A DNA stretch of 59,040 bases from Candidatus Sabulitectum sp. (GCA_023145375.1 JAGLDY010000013.1:90868-149907); one strand, 5' to 3'; counted from the stretch's first letter, positions 7,088 through 16,699 are shown. Numbers and translations: made by a program. Notes: generated from the letters alone by a model not told the origin.

Positions 7088-9220
7088 GTGAAACACAAAC
7101 CCACCTCTCTTGAAATAGTACAACTCATCAACGGCCCTGTGTCAGACCCTCATTCCATACTTGGAATGCACAAAGTAAAAGATTCCATCTCAATTAGAGC
7201 TTTCTGCCCCGGAGCAGTTTCAATTCAGGTAGTTAATGGGAAAAGAAATCTGGAGATGGATATGATCGATCCAGAGGGATTCTTTATCTGGAATTCCACC
7301 GGAAGATCAGATTTCTTCCAGTACGAGCTAAAGATCAAACTTTCAGACGGATCTTCGTGGCAGACGCCTGATCCTTACTCATTCCTGCCTCAGTTCGGTG
7401 AGATCGACCTGCACCTGTTCAACAATGGCAAGCATCTTCAGCTCCACAGAAAAATGGGTGGAAGGATCCGGAAGGTGGGTGATGTAAAGGGAACACTGTT
7501 CACAGTCTGGGCGCCCAACGCACTTGCAGTAAGTTCTGTGGGCTCGTTCAACAACTGGGACAGCAGAAGACACCCAATGAGGAACCTGGGCTCAAGCGGA
7601 GTCTGGGAACTCTTCATACCGGGAGTTTCCTGCGGAGACTTCTACCGGTACATCATCACAACCGCCAGCGGTAAGAGAATTGAGAAATCAGACCCGTACG
7701 CAACCTCGTTCGAGAAAAGACCGGGAAACTCCTCCAGGGTAGATGATCCGTTTTCTTTCAAATGGTCCGATGAGGGCTGGATGAAGGAAAGAAGTAACAG
7801 AAACTGCTTTACCTCACCCATGTCCATATACGAACTTCATGCCTCCTCCTGGACCAGAAAGGAAGATGACTTCCACTCCTGGGGCGATCTGGGCAGGTGG
7901 CTCATTCCCTATGTAAAGAAGCTGGGTTTTACCCACATAGAACTTCTTCCTGTCATGGAACATCCGCTTGACGAATCCTGGGGCTACCAGGTGACGGGTT
8001 TTCTTGCGCCCACCAGCAGAATGGGAACTCCGGAGGAATTCTGCCGGTTCATTGACCAATGTCACATTGAGGGGATCGGAGTAATAGTAGACTGGCCACC
8101 GGCACATTTTCCAACTGACGGATGGGCTCTTGCTAAGTACGACGGGTCGTGTCTTTACGAGCATAGTGACCCCAGAAAAGGATACCACCCGGACTGGAAC
8201 ACACTGATATTCAATTACGGCAGGAATGAGGTAAGGAATTTTCTCTATGCAAGTGCGTTCCAGTGGCTTGACACATTCCATGCCGACGGCATCAGAGTGG
8301 ATGCTGTGGCCTCCATGCTATACCTGGATTATTCCAGGGAGGAAGGTCAGTGGATACCCAACGAATACGGTGGCCGTGAGAACCTTGAAGCTGTTGAGTT
8401 CCTGAAGGAACTGAACCACTACGTGGGATCAATGTTCCCGGGTGCAGTCATGGTGGCTGAAGAGAGCACAGACTGGCCCGGGGTGACGCAACCACCTGAA
8501 CAGGGCGGGCTAGGCTTCCATTTCAAGTGGAACATGGGATGGATGAACGACACCCTTGAGTTCTTCAGAGCCGACCCAATTTACAGAAAACACATGCTGG
8601 ACAAAATAACTTTCAGCGCCATGTACGCCTGGAGCGAGAACTTTATCCTTCCCCTGTCTCACGACGAAGTTGTGCATGGAAAAGGATCTCTCTTGAACAA
8701 GATGCCCGGCACGAAAAAAGAGAAGGAAGCAAATTTGAGGCTTCTGCTCTCTTACCAGTGGTTCTTCCCCGGTAAGCAGCTTCTGTTCATGGGCGGAGAG
8801 AGGGCTCAGGAAACTGAGTGGGACCAAAGTATCAACCTTCCTGAGGGAAGCAGTGATATGAAGGATTTCGTAGCATCATTGAACAGATTCTCCAGAGAGC
8901 ACCGTCAGTTCTTCCAGAGTGACTGCCAGGGAGAAGGATTTAAGTGGGTGGACTTCTCCGACACTGATTCCACCATAGTCTCTTTTCTGAGAAGAGTAGA
9001 AGGACATTCCCCGATACTCTGTATTTTCAACATGACCCCCATGGAGAGGAAGAACTACAGAATAGGCATACCTATGGAAGGCTCCTGGAAGCTGGTTTTC
9101 AACGGTACGCTGCCCTTTGATGAAGTTTCAACTTCAAAACCTGTTCCAGCACACGGCTTCAGCAACTCAATTGAGGTAACTCTTCACTCTCTTTGCTGCT
9201 CAGTGTATTCTCACCTGTAA
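7088..9220 (+). CDS. glgB: 1,4-alpha-glucan branching enzyme
   Basis: Cytoplasmic GH13 enzyme that forms alpha-1,6 branches in glycogen. The 710-residue product starts at GTG 7088. Domains: an N1-like and CBM48 N-terminus (to about 210, with GTLFTVWAPNALAVSSVGSFNNW), a TIM barrel (about 235-600) and a C-terminal beta domain. Catalytic residues are all present: nucleophile D405 in GIRVDAVASMLYLDYSRE, acid/base E458 in MVAEES, and transition-state D526 in LSHDEVVHGK. WGYQVTGFLAPTSRMG and VDWPPAHFPTD match the family, with small changes (VDWPPAHF where VDWVPAHF is usual). No other glycogen genes lie nearby. Confidence 0.95.
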   Translation: MKHKPTSLEIVQLINGPVSDPHSILGMHKVKDSISIRAFCPGAVSIQVVNGKRNLEMDMIDPEGFFIWNSTGRSDFFQYELKIKLSDGSSWQTPDPYSFLPQFGEIDLHLFNNGKHLQLHRKMGGRIRKVGDVKGTLFTVWAPNALAVSSVGSFNNWDSRRHPMRNLGSSGVWELFIPGVSCGDFYRYIITTASGKRIEKSDPYATSFEKRPGNSSRVDDPFSFKWSDEGWMKERSNRNCFTSPMSIYELHASSWTRKEDDFHSWGDLGRWLIPYVKKLGFTHIELLPVMEHPLDESWGYQVTGFLAPTSRMGTPEEFCRFIDQCHIEGIGVIVDWPPAHFPTDGWALAKYDGSCLYEHSDPRKGYHPDWNTLIFNYGRNEVRNFLYASAFQWLDTFHADGIRVDAVASMLYLDYSREEGQWIPNEYGGRENLEAVEFLKELNHYVGSMFPGAVMVAEESTDWPGVTQPPEQGGLGFHFKWNMGWMNDTLEFFRADPIYRKHMLDKITFSAMYAWSENFILPLSHDEVVHGKGSLLNKMPGTKKEKEANLRLLLSYQWFFPGKQLLFMGGERAQETEWDQSINLPEGSSDMKDFVASLNRFSREHRQFFQSDCQGEGFKWVDFSDTDSTIVSFLRRVEGHSPILCIFNMTPMERKNYRIGIPMEGSWKLVFNGTLPFDEVSTSKPVPAHGFSNSIEVTLHSLCCSVYSHL

Positions 9221-9244
9221 GTATATTTCACAGATTTACCCTGC

Positions 9245-9340
9245 TATCCGTACTTTTCACATAAACACACTTGTGTCCGTAGTTTTCATGTGTTATACTC
9301 GTTTTTCAGGAACATAGCCATTTATCCTTAATTTTCATGA
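9245..9340 (+). promoter_or_regulatory. Fic gene control region: promoter with three TATCCGTA-TTTTCATG repeats
   Basis: Three imperfect direct repeats, TATCCGTACTTTTCACAT (9245-9262), TGTCCGTAGTTTTCATGT (9274-9291) and TATCCTTAATTTTCATGA (9323-9340), are spaced 29 and 49 bp apart. A good promoter, TTGTGT (9271-9276), 17-bp spacer, TATACT (9294-9299), has repeat 2 lying exactly in its spacer; repeat 1 is upstream and repeat 3 is just before the start codon. This is the layout expected of a repressor-operator array. The likely binder is the helical C-terminal region of the Fic protein or an unknown regulator. Confidence 0.6.
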
Positions 9341-9356
9341 AAGGAAACAGTATTTC

Positions 9357-10907
9357 ATGAAGAAAGCGGTCTTTCCTGGACCTGGCAGGTACTTCTCGAG
9401 CTGGGTACTACCGGAAAACGCTGTGCCTGTGGGTTATGCCGCTCTGATCCATGCTTTCAAGCTTCAGGTTCCGACGCCGGTAACTCTGTGTGCGATAAGT
9501 AACAGGCACAGAAAATACATAATGGATGGCTGGAGCATCTTGACTCCCCGACACATGCCTGAATCTACTCTCTACGGACACCTGACCTTTGCTCTCAAGT
9601 ACGAGGGGGTTAATCTGGCTCTCTTGAAAAGACTGTTCCGGAAAACAGGTTCCTTCCCCATTATTCAGATGGTCAGAGATACGCCCGGAAGCATTTACTC
9701 AAGACGGCTCTGGTTTTTGTATGAATGGCTTCTGGATGAGCTGCTTGACCTTCCTGATTCCACCATAAAAGGCGGGAATTACCCTCATGTGATCGATCCT
9801 GCTTTGCAGTATGCTGTTCCAGGGACTTCCTCTCCAAGACATAGAGTCAAAGATAATCTTCCCGGGACAAGGAATTTTTGTCCTCTGGTATTTCGGACGG
9901 ACCTGCTGGAAAGCTACAGCAAAGCAAACCTCCCATCAATGGCGGCTAAGGCTTTAGGGGGGATTTCCGATGACATCCTTGCCAGAACCGCAGCCTTCCT
10001 GCTTCTGGATGACTCAAGGGCCAGCTTTGCAATTGAGGGAGAAGAGGTGTCTCTGAATCGCATTCAGAGGTGGGGTCAGGCAATAAAGGAAGCCGGAATA
10101 ATTTCCCTGAACGAGCAGGAGCTGATCCGGCTTCAAAGAATACTGATAGGGGATTTTCGTTTCGTTGCGGAAGGCTTCAGGTCCACCGGTGGTTTTGTTG
10201 GAGAACATGATCGGCGCACCGGGCAACCGCTACCGGTTCATATCAGCGCCAGAGCGAAAGACATCAACCTCCTTCTGGATGGGCTTATGGTTTTTGACAG
10301 GCTATTCGCCCCTGAACTGGATGCTGTTGTGGCCGCTGCTGTCCTCGCATTTGGATTTCTCTACATTCATCCTTTCGAAGATGGGAATGGACGGATTCAC
10401 AGGTTACTGATACATCATGTTCTCACAAGAATGGGATACAATCCACCTGAACTGATCTTTCCCGTTTCCGCTGCGATACTGGATAACATCCAGGGATATC
10501 GAACTATACTGGAGAGCTACTCCTCCCGGTTACTGCCACTGATCGAATGGGAACCGACCGAAACAGGCAATGTAGAAGTGCTGAATGAAACAGCTGATTT
10601 CTATCGTTACTTCGATGCGACAGTGCACACTGAGTTCCTCTATGAATGTGTCGAGAATACAGTAAAAACAATACTGCCTGAAGAAGTGCAATACCTGCGT
10701 AGCTATGATTTGTTTCGTTCCAGCATTGGAAGAATTCTTGAAATGCCTTCTGTGAAACTGGATACTCTGCATAAGTTTCTGCGACAGAACGGTGGCAGAT
10801 TATCTGCAAGAGCAAAGAAGAATGAGTTTTCAGCACTGACGCAGAATGAGATTGTTGAAATAGAGCATATTTATGAATGCACTTTTCTGAAGGAAGAGGA
10901 AAAATGA
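9357..10907 (+). CDS. Fic-family protein AMPylase, class II (inhibitory helix N-terminal)
   Basis: Fic enzymes transfer AMP (or another nucleotide part) to hydroxyl side chains of target proteins. The 516-residue product has the complete catalytic motif [12 protein letters not shown] at 338-349 and a class II inhibitory motif S223-xxx-E227-G (SFAIEGE), so auto-inhibition is expected. The flap-like [19 protein letters not shown] lies between them. The N-terminal 200 residues form the extra domain common in large Fic proteins ([13 protein letters not shown]). The C-terminal 130 residues look helical, with an [23 protein letters not shown]-type winged-helix segment that could bind DNA or a target. 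It overlaps the YjbQ gene by 4 nt. The target is unknown. Confidence 0.92.
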   Translation: MKKAVFPGPGRYFSSWVLPENAVPVGYAALIHAFKLQVPTPVTLCAISNRHRKYIMDGWSILTPRHMPESTLYGHLTFALKYEGVNLALLKRLFRKTGSFPIIQMVRDTPGSIYSRRLWFLYEWLLDELLDLPDSTIKGGNYPHVIDPALQYAVPGTSSPRHRVKDNLPGTRNFCPLVFRTDLLESYSKANLPSMAAKALGGISDDILARTAAFLLLDDSRASFAIEGEEVSLNRIQRWGQAIKEAGIISLNEQELIRLQRILIGDFRFVAEGFRSTGGFVGEHDRRTGQPLPVHISARAKDINLLLDGLMVFDRLFAPELDAVVAAAVLAFGFLYIHPFEDGNGRIHRLLIHHVLTRMGYNPPELIFPVSAAILDNIQGYRTILESYSSRLLPLIEWEPTETGNVEVLNETADFYRYFDATVHTEFLYECVENTVKTILPEEVQYLRSYDLFRSSIGRILEMPSVKLDTLHKFLRQNGGRLSARAKKNEFSALTQNEIVEIEHIYECTFLKEEEK

Positions 10908-11320
10908 GATCACACACAAAGCACCTCTGGTTCAACACACCTGAGCGGGTTGGTTTTCTTAACATCACCGGTGAAGTGGAAGAAGAACTGCATTTGAGTG
11001 GTATACAGGAAGGGCTCTGTCTTGTGAATGCAATGCATATCACAGCAAGCGTGTTCATCAATGACGATGAGCCCGGGCTTCACAGCGACTACAAAAGGTG
11101 GCTTGAGGAACTGGCACCCCATGATCCGACTATGTACAGACACAATCTTACAGGTGAGGATAACGGGGATGCCCATCACAAGCGCCAGATAATGGGTCGT
11201 GAAGTGGTTGTAGCAGTTACAGACGGGCAATTGGACATGGGTCCCTGGGAACAGATCTTCTACGGTGAATTTGACGGCCGAAGAAGAAAAAGAGTAATGG
11301 TCAAAATAATCGGAGAGTGA
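10904..11320 (+). CDS. YjbQ/UPF0047 family protein
   Basis: A 138-residue protein of the YjbQ (UPF0047) family, annotated in databases as a secondary thiamine-phosphate synthase on weak genetic grounds; its true role is unclear. The ATG at 10904 overlaps the fic stop (ATGA) and has GGAAGAGG upstream. Seen: [23 protein letters not shown], then [19 protein letters not shown] and [20 protein letters not shown], which are the family's conserved His/Asp/Glu residues thought to form a metal-coordinated active site. Full length. Thiamine biosynthesis (thiC) occurs elsewhere in the window but not adjacent. Confidence 0.9.
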   Translation: MRSHTKHLWFNTPERVGFLNITGEVEEELHLSGIQEGLCLVNAMHITASVFINDDEPGLHSDYKRWLEELAPHDPTMYRHNLTGEDNGDAHHKRQIMGREVVVAVTDGQLDMGPWEQIFYGEFDGRRRKRVMVKIIGE

Positions 11321-11330
11321 GGTGGAGAGT

Positions 11331-12056
11331 ATGCGCATTCTTGTTGCACTGAGTGCGGTTACCCTTTTGCTGACAGGTTGCGGAGACACAGGGAATGATG
11401 TTGGCGGTCAGTACCAGCCCTATCCCCCGTCTGTGAGCGTTACAGGTATTGGGACAGCAACAGGCATTGCCGACCTGGTGGTGATCAACTTCAGTATTGA
11501 TGTATCTGACATCGATGCGGGAGAAGCTGTGAACGAAGCAACTGAGCTGGCTGAAGGCGCAATTGCTGCCGCAGTGGAAGCCGGTGTGGAAGAGATGGAC
11601 ATCGAGACTGTGGGCTACAGCCTGTACATGGAAGAAGAGTACGACTACAACACCTACGAGTACACAGGTGAGAACCTCTACCATCTCACACATGCTTTCA
11701 CAGTGAAAGTAAATGATATCGAACAGGTTGGAGAAGTTATTGCAGCACTGGTCTCAGGTGGAGCCACTTCCATCGGCGGAATCAGTTTCACCATCAGCAA
11801 CAGAGATGAACTTATTGCTGAAGCCAGAGAAATGGCCATTGTGGAAGCAAGAAAAACTGCAGAGCATCTGGCCAGCGGATTGGGTGTTTCTCTTGGAGAC
11901 CCGATCAATGTCAGTGAATGGGTTGACTACTACGGAGGCTATGACAGTTACGCATACGGTGGGTATGCCGACGATTATTACTACGAATCACCGCCAATAT
12001 CACCTGGTAATTCATCCGTAACACTGAATGTCTCCGTCTCCTACGCTATTGACTAG
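11331..12056 (+). CDS. SIMPL (DUF541) domain lipoprotein
   Basis: Predicted lipoprotein of 241 residues. The start is ATG 11331, after a GGTGGAGAG stretch; a GTG at 11322 is the alternative. The N-terminus RILVALSAVTLLLTGC is a clear lipobox. The rest is a SIMPL/DUF541 domain: SVSVTGIGTATGIADLVVINFSIDV opens it, AREMAIVEARKTAEHLASGLGVSLGDPINVSE is the family's characteristic helix, and VTLNVSVSYAID closes it. SIMPL proteins assemble into periplasmic rings in some species and are otherwise poorly understood. A low-complexity Tyr/Gly/Asp loop (YYGGYDSYAYGGYADDYYY) near residue 210 is unusual. Confidence 0.9.
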   Translation: MRILVALSAVTLLLTGCGDTGNDVGGQYQPYPPSVSVTGIGTATGIADLVVINFSIDVSDIDAGEAVNEATELAEGAIAAAVEAGVEEMDIETVGYSLYMEEEYDYNTYEYTGENLYHLTHAFTVKVNDIEQVGEVIAALVSGGATSIGGISFTISNRDELIAEAREMAIVEARKTAEHLASGLGVSLGDPINVSEWVDYYGGYDSYAYGGYADDYYYESPPISPGNSSVTLNVSVSYAID

Positions 12057-12059
12057 AGA

Positions 12060-12359
12060 ATGATTATTCTGCTTGTAACACTGGTGGGGTTCTTCACAAC
12101 CCCGCCGGCTGACATGGATTCCGCTCTCGCTGTCCTGAAGAACACCCTCACCGGAGCTTCACCACAGGCTCTCGGGATCTTTTTTGCAGAGATCGGCCTT
12201 GAAGCTGCCCCTGATGAGATACATCTCTGGGGCAACAACACCTACTGCGAACTGCTTATGGAATTCTCGGATCTTGCCCCTGATTCAGGTACCCCGGACT
12301 CCCTGATTCCTCTTCTTGAAGGTCTGCCTCTGGAGCTTCTTACAGATCACGATGAATGA
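12060..12359 (+). CDS. Small secreted protein, function unknown
   Basis: A 99-residue reading frame starting at ATG 12060, 3 nt after the SIMPL stop. The first 13 residues (IILLVTLVGFF) form a short hydrophobic signal-like segment without a basic n-region. The remainder is acidic and helical in pattern (DSALAVLKNTLTGASPQALGIFFAEIGLEAAPDE), with a single cysteine. No family is recognised. It is supported by position within a same-strand run, by codon usage like its neighbours and by the absence of a better frame. Translation is probably coupled to the SIMPL gene. Confidence 0.62.
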   Translation: MIILLVTLVGFFTTPPADMDSALAVLKNTLTGASPQALGIFFAEIGLEAAPDEIHLWGNNTYCELLMEFSDLAPDSGTPDSLIPLLEGLPLELLTDHDE

Positions 12360-12400
12360 GCTACTTGGAAAACTGACAGCAGTGAAGGTAACTGTTCAGT

Positions 12401-15400
12401 ATGGGAACACTTTTTCTCTTCACTGCCATGCTCTACAGCCTGCCTGTGATATCAGAGGTCTGCTCAAACCCTCTTAACGAGACCACCGGTGAATTCATTG
12501 AGATCCACAACGACTCCACAGAAGCCATTGATATTGCCGGTTACTCGATCACCGACGGTGACGCGCTGGATGATCTCCTCCCCTGGAGTGGAGCCTTCCC
12601 TCAGGCAGGTGTAACAACCGGAACTACGATCATTCCCGCAGGCGCGTATGCTATCCTTTTGGAACTGGACTATCCCGATGACCCGTGGCTCACATTCCCG
12701 GATGGAACTGTGATCCTCTCAACCGGAGATCACGCGATCTGCAACGGGCTTGCAGCGTCCTCAGATCCCCTGACCCTCTACAAGGCTACCGGTTCATCCC
12801 AGAATGATGTTGTTTCCACATTCGGAACTCCCGCACAGTTCGACGACTGGCAAGACTGCGATGACGACGGTCTCGACTCCATCCCTTTCGACCCCGGCCA
12901 GGGGCTTTCAATCGGCAGATATCCCCTGAACAGTCCCGATTGCCAGGAAGCCTGGTTTGCAGGGGAACCAACCCCTGGGCAGGCTCCGGAAGCTCCACCG
13001 GATACTTTCATCATTACCATCGATTCTCTCTTTATGAACGATATGGACCCGATTCTAGGCAGCTCAGTTCTCCTCACTGCAGTTGTGTCCTGCTGGGGCA
13101 CAGTTTCACCTGACACCGGTGAGGTTATCCTTTTCATAGACGCCGATGGAGACTCCATTCCGCAGTGGGATGAAGTTCTTTACAGTTACCCTGCATGGAG
13201 CCTTGTACCAGGGGAAACAGACACCCTGGAGGTTTTCTTTCCCGCGCCTGAGACTGGCTGGTACCCTGCAGTCTGCTCAGCACCGGGAGCCGCCACCAGG
13301 ATACATTTTTCAACAGGTGGCGGTATCAATCCCATTGTTACAGAAGTAATGGCGAATCCTCTCAATGAGGACCAGGAGGAATTCATCGAGGTATTTTACC
13401 CCGGCCCCGGTGTTTTCCCCCTGGCTGGATGCAGCTTCACAGATGGAGATGCTGTTGATCAGATAATTTCCTTCAACGGAAAAGCGTACATCATATCTGG
13501 TCAGGCTGCGCTGATCCTTGACCCGGAGTATCAGGGTACCCTGAACATCCCTGAAGACACTCCTCTTTTTTCTCCAGCCAACACAACCATCGGGAATGGT
13601 CTCACAACCGATGATCCCATACTTCTCTATCTCCAGGGTGAACCGTCACTGGCAGCACTTCTTTCCACTGCAGGAACTCCATTGCTCTTTGATGATCCGC
13701 TGATGTGTGATGATGACGGACTTGACAACATTGCCTTCGACCCGGGAGACGGTTGTTCCATGGAAAGGATCTCCCCTGAAGGCCCTGATGCAGAATTCAA
13801 CTGGATAGCTTCACAGCCCGGGGGCACACCGGGGGTTGTCCCGGAGAATCAGGGGTGGACAGACCTCAGAACTGATTCCATTTACATGGAGAATACAATC
13901 GTTGCAGTATTCAGTAACTGCGGTGTGTTTGATGCAGAAGGTTTATGCACTGTCTTCTCTGATATGAACGGCGACCTCCAACCCTCATCAGGGGAAGTCA
14001 TTCACGAACAGACGGTAAACCTGAGTGCCGGACAGAGTGACACACTGTCAATTCTCTTTTCTCCTCCGGACAGTGGCCTTTTTGTAATAGCTGCAACCAT
14101 TCACAACCCCTCGGACACAACCACATCCAACAACACACGACACTGCAGCTTAATTCCTGATAAACCCGCATGGCCGGTGATCACAGAAGTTCTATGCAAC
14201 CCTGCCAATGAAGACTGTGACGAGTTCGTTGAATTGTTCTTCCCCGGCCCTGGAATGGTGGATATCACCGAATACTCCATAACAGACAATGATGCTGATG
14301 ATGAATTGATCGCTTTAACCACACAGTTCCTTCTTCCGGGAGGTTATGCCCTTATCCTTGACCCGGAGTATGAAGAGGGGTCCATGCCCTACGACATTCC
14401 AAGTGGAACAGCCATCTTCCACCCGGCAAATACAACAATAGGTGACGGTCTTTCCAGCACCGATCCTCTCCTTCTTCTCTTAGACTCCCTTGCCGTTTCA
14501 ACCTATGGAACACCGGATGATCCCGACGATGACATTCCCTTTGATCCCGGGACAGATCTCAGTGTTGAAAGGATCACTCCCAGCCATCCAGACGCTGAAG
14601 AGAACTGGATCTCCAATCCGTCAGGACCCACTCCAGGTGCTCCACCGGAAGGAATCACCGAAGGTGTAGACTACTGCATAGTATCAACAACCCTTTCCCC
14701 TCCCATGGGACAGGAAACAACGGATACACAGGTTGAGGTAAAGCTCACCTGCTCAGGCACAGATTCTGTTGCCACAGGAGAGCTGTGCATAAGAATAACA
14801 GCTGATGGAACAGAGATACATTCCTGTACTCCCATTCCACCGGTTCTTGGAGATACTTTAGCCATCAAAACAGTGTGGCGGGGAACAACAGAAGAGACCG
14901 TAATTATGGGCGAACTGCTCTGTTCAGCAGATGGGAACACGGTAAATAACACCTCAGAAGCAACCTGGAACCCGCCTCCAGTTCTTTGTATCAATGAGGT
15001 CTTCTATCACGAGACTGAATGGATCGAGCTGTTCAACGGCACCGAAGGCGCCGTATCTCTCGAAGATTACCTGATCTCCGACCCTGCCTGCCAATCTCCT
15101 CTGCCTGAGGAGCAGCTGGCTTCCGGTGAATTCATAATACTCACAGAGTGCGAAGACGACTTTCAGTACCGCTGGGGCACTCTCAGCTGCCCTGTGGTCC
15201 AGCTCGAGCAATGGCCCACCCTGAACAACTCCGGAGACTCACTTACCCTCACAAAAGGCTCCCAGGCTGTTGATATGGTCCCATACTCCAGTCAGTGGGG
15301 AGGGAACGCAGGTTCCAGTCTGGAAAGACGATCTCACACGGTAATGGGTTTCTTAAAAGAGAACTGGGGAACATCCCTGTCAAATGCAACACCAGGGGAA

Positions 15401-15718
15401 CCCAACAGCATCGGTGAGGTATCATCCGATGAATTCCTCTGCCTCTCCCCCACTGTCTTCAACCCGCCTGAAACGCCGCTGCTCATCCAAGTGAATCTCC
15501 CCATGCAGGCATGCAATGTAACGGTAAAAGTCTTCGATGTGCGGGGCATGGTACTTGAAGAACTGTACTCATCAATAGTTCCCGGTGAAGTGCTGATCCT
15601 GGAATGGTTTGGGAACGAATATCCCATAGGCAGATACATCGTCTTCGCTGAAGCTGTCTGTGCCGGTGATAAACTTAGTGACGCACAGGTGGTTATTCTC
15701 GCCCGGCCTTTGCAGTAA
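12401..15718 (+). CDS. Large secreted lamin-tail-domain (LTD) repeat protein
   Basis: An 1105-residue exported protein. A short signal peptide (GTLFLFTAMLYSLPVIS) leads directly into the first LTD. Four LTD units begin at about residues 18 (SEVCSNPLNETTGEFIEIHN), 309 (VTEVMANPLNEDQEEFIEVF), 592 (ITEVLCNPANEDCDEFVELF) and 862 (INEVFYHETEWIELFNG). Asp-rich loops (CDDDGLDSIPFDPG, CDDDGLDNIAFDPG) and CARDB-like spacers (GEVILFIDADGDSIPQWDE) lie between them. The last 75 residues resemble a FlgD-type Ig/T9SS-like C-terminal domain (VTVKVFDVRGMVLEELY, then YIVFAEA). LTD proteins in FCB bacteria are cell-surface or secreted adhesins or nuclease accessories. No enzymatic domain is visible. Confidence 0.85.
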   Translation: MGTLFLFTAMLYSLPVISEVCSNPLNETTGEFIEIHNDSTEAIDIAGYSITDGDALDDLLPWSGAFPQAGVTTGTTIIPAGAYAILLELDYPDDPWLTFPDGTVILSTGDHAICNGLAASSDPLTLYKATGSSQNDVVSTFGTPAQFDDWQDCDDDGLDSIPFDPGQGLSIGRYPLNSPDCQEAWFAGEPTPGQAPEAPPDTFIITIDSLFMNDMDPILGSSVLLTAVVSCWGTVSPDTGEVILFIDADGDSIPQWDEVLYSYPAWSLVPGETDTLEVFFPAPETGWYPAVCSAPGAATRIHFSTGGGINPIVTEVMANPLNEDQEEFIEVFYPGPGVFPLAGCSFTDGDAVDQIISFNGKAYIISGQAALILDPEYQGTLNIPEDTPLFSPANTTIGNGLTTDDPILLYLQGEPSLAALLSTAGTPLLFDDPLMCDDDGLDNIAFDPGDGCSMERISPEGPDAEFNWIASQPGGTPGVVPENQGWTDLRTDSIYMENTIVAVFSNCGVFDAEGLCTVFSDMNGDLQPSSGEVIHEQTVNLSAGQSDTLSILFSPPDSGLFVIAATIHNPSDTTTSNNTRHCSLIPDKPAWPVITEVLCNPANEDCDEFVELFFPGPGMVDITEYSITDNDADDELIALTTQFLLPGGYALILDPEYEEGSMPYDIPSGTAIFHPANTTIGDGLSSTDPLLLLLDSLAVSTYGTPDDPDDDIPFDPGTDLSVERITPSHPDAEENWISNPSGPTPGAPPEGITEGVDYCIVSTTLSPPMGQETTDTQVEVKLTCSGTDSVATGELCIRITADGTEIHSCTPIPPVLGDTLAIKTVWRGTTEETVIMGELLCSADGNTVNNTSEATWNPPPVLCINEVFYHETEWIELFNGTEGAVSLEDYLISDPACQSPLPEEQLASGEFIILTECEDDFQYRWGTLSCPVVQLEQWPTLNNSGDSLTLTKGSQAVDMVPYSSQWGGNAGSSLERRSHTVMGFLKENWGTSLSNATPGEPNSIGEVSSDEFLCLSPTVFNPPETPLLIQVNLPMQACNVTVKVFDVRGMVLEELYSSIVPGEVLILEWFGNEYPIGRYIVFAEAVCAGDKLSDAQVVILARPLQ

Positions 15719-15720
15719 CG

Positions 15721-15755
15721 GCGCAACCTTTGGGCACCCCGTAGCGGTTGCTTTC
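15721..15755 (+). terminator. Possible terminator after the LTD gene
   Basis: GCAACC (15723-15728) can pair with GGTTGC (15746-15751), followed by TTTC. The stem is only 6 bp with a 17-nt loop, so support is weak. The rest of the gap to 15805 shows nothing recognisable. Confidence 0.25.
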
Positions 15756-15805
15756 GGAACTGGCATGCTGGAAACTTGGGGCTGAAGGATCGGTAATAAA
15801 TCAAA

Positions 15806-16332
15806 TTAGTTACCTTGAGTAGAGATCAGAGATCTCTTTAATTTCTCGAACTCCTCCGCCTTACCCTCCCCAGCCGACCAGCGGACAATCTCATCGAAAT
15901 CGATAACGTGCTTTCGAGCGACCAGACAAGCCTGTTCAAGGCACTCAGTATCACCTGCATGATAGAACCAAGCCAGTCTGTCCTTAACACAGTCAGTAGG
16001 TGTGAGGAGCCGGAGGACCCCTACGGCTGTAGGGATTTCATTGAATTGAGTAATAGGTTCATTCCCAATTCCAAGGGGACCTGCAGGAAACTCAACAAGA
16101 AGCTCAACCTCAGGATGCTTGAAATAGCGATGATCCTGCACAAAACCAAGGTTCTCCATACACATGGTGACTTTTGCCCTGGATGAAACTCCTGTTTCAA
16201 TGAAATCAAGATCCATTGAAACGTACTTGTCTTCACTGTAAATGGAAACACAGGAACCACCGCTTAACACAACTGAGATTCCACTCTCTTTAGCCTTGTG
16301 GATACAAAGGATGCTAACTCAAGTCGATTCAT
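15806..16332 (-). pseudogene. AbiEii-like nucleotidyltransferase, frameshifted near its 5' end
   Basis: The gene partner of the winged-helix protein upstream. From ATG 16332 the reading starts MNRLELASFVSTRLK and then stops early in that frame. From about 16286 the protein continues one frame over as ESGISVVLSGGSCVSIYS, then VSMDLDFIETG. Joined, this is a normal AbiEii/DUF6036-type nucleotidyltransferase N-terminus with GGS and DLD catalytic signatures, so one extra base in the AAAGAGAG run (near 16284-16290) breaks it. A GTG at 16270 would give a shortened 154-residue product that keeps GGS. Pseudogene, sequencing error and slippage-controlled expression are all possible. Families of this type act as toxins or RNA-modifying enzymes. 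Confidence 0.72.
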
Positions 16333-16346
16333 TTCTGAAATTGGCT

Positions 16347-16679
16347 TCACAGTGGTTTTCCTTTACGCCTTGGCCTTCCCCTGAAAACCAGTAAGCGCTG
16401 CTTCTCCTCCTCTGGCAAAAACTGAACAGCCTTTCCAAGGAGAAGCAGTAACTCACTCAGTAAAGGATATCTCGGATTGAATTCGTACAACCTTGTTCTG
16501 CCGACTTTGCTGCTTAAGAACACTCCTCCATTTTCAAACTTCACAAGCTGCTTCTGAATACCATAAATACGTCGCTGATAAAACTTAGCAATTTCACTTG
16601 CGTATCCCTTTTCTCTTGCTGCAATAAACACAAGCACTCTTTCAGCATCTTCCGAAACAAGAATAGACTCAAGGAGCAT
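16347..16679 (-). CDS. Winged-helix DNA-binding protein (antitoxin-like partner)
   Basis: A 110-residue protein starting at ATG 16679 with AAGGTGGT about 8 nt upstream. Residues 10-75 fit a winged helix: DAERVLVFIAAREKGYASEIAKFYQ (helices 1-2), RRIYGIQKQLVKFENGGVFLSSKVGRTRLYEFNP (recognition helix and wing). A leucine-rich helix (LLSELLLLLGKAVQFL) and a basic tail (RGRPRRKGKPL) follow. Small winged-helix genes directly upstream of AbiEii-like nucleotidyltransferases are common and resemble toxin-antitoxin pairs, with the winged-helix protein acting as autorepressor. Here a palindrome covers the promoter. The gap to the nucleotidyltransferase start is 14 nt. Confidence 0.75.
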   Translation of the reverse strand: MLLESILVSEDAERVLVFIAAREKGYASEIAKFYQRRIYGIQKQLVKFENGGVFLSSKVGRTRLYEFNPRYPLLSELLLLLGKAVQFLPEEEKQRLLVFRGRPRRKGKPL

Positions 16680-16699
16680 AAACTTAATCACCACCTTAC

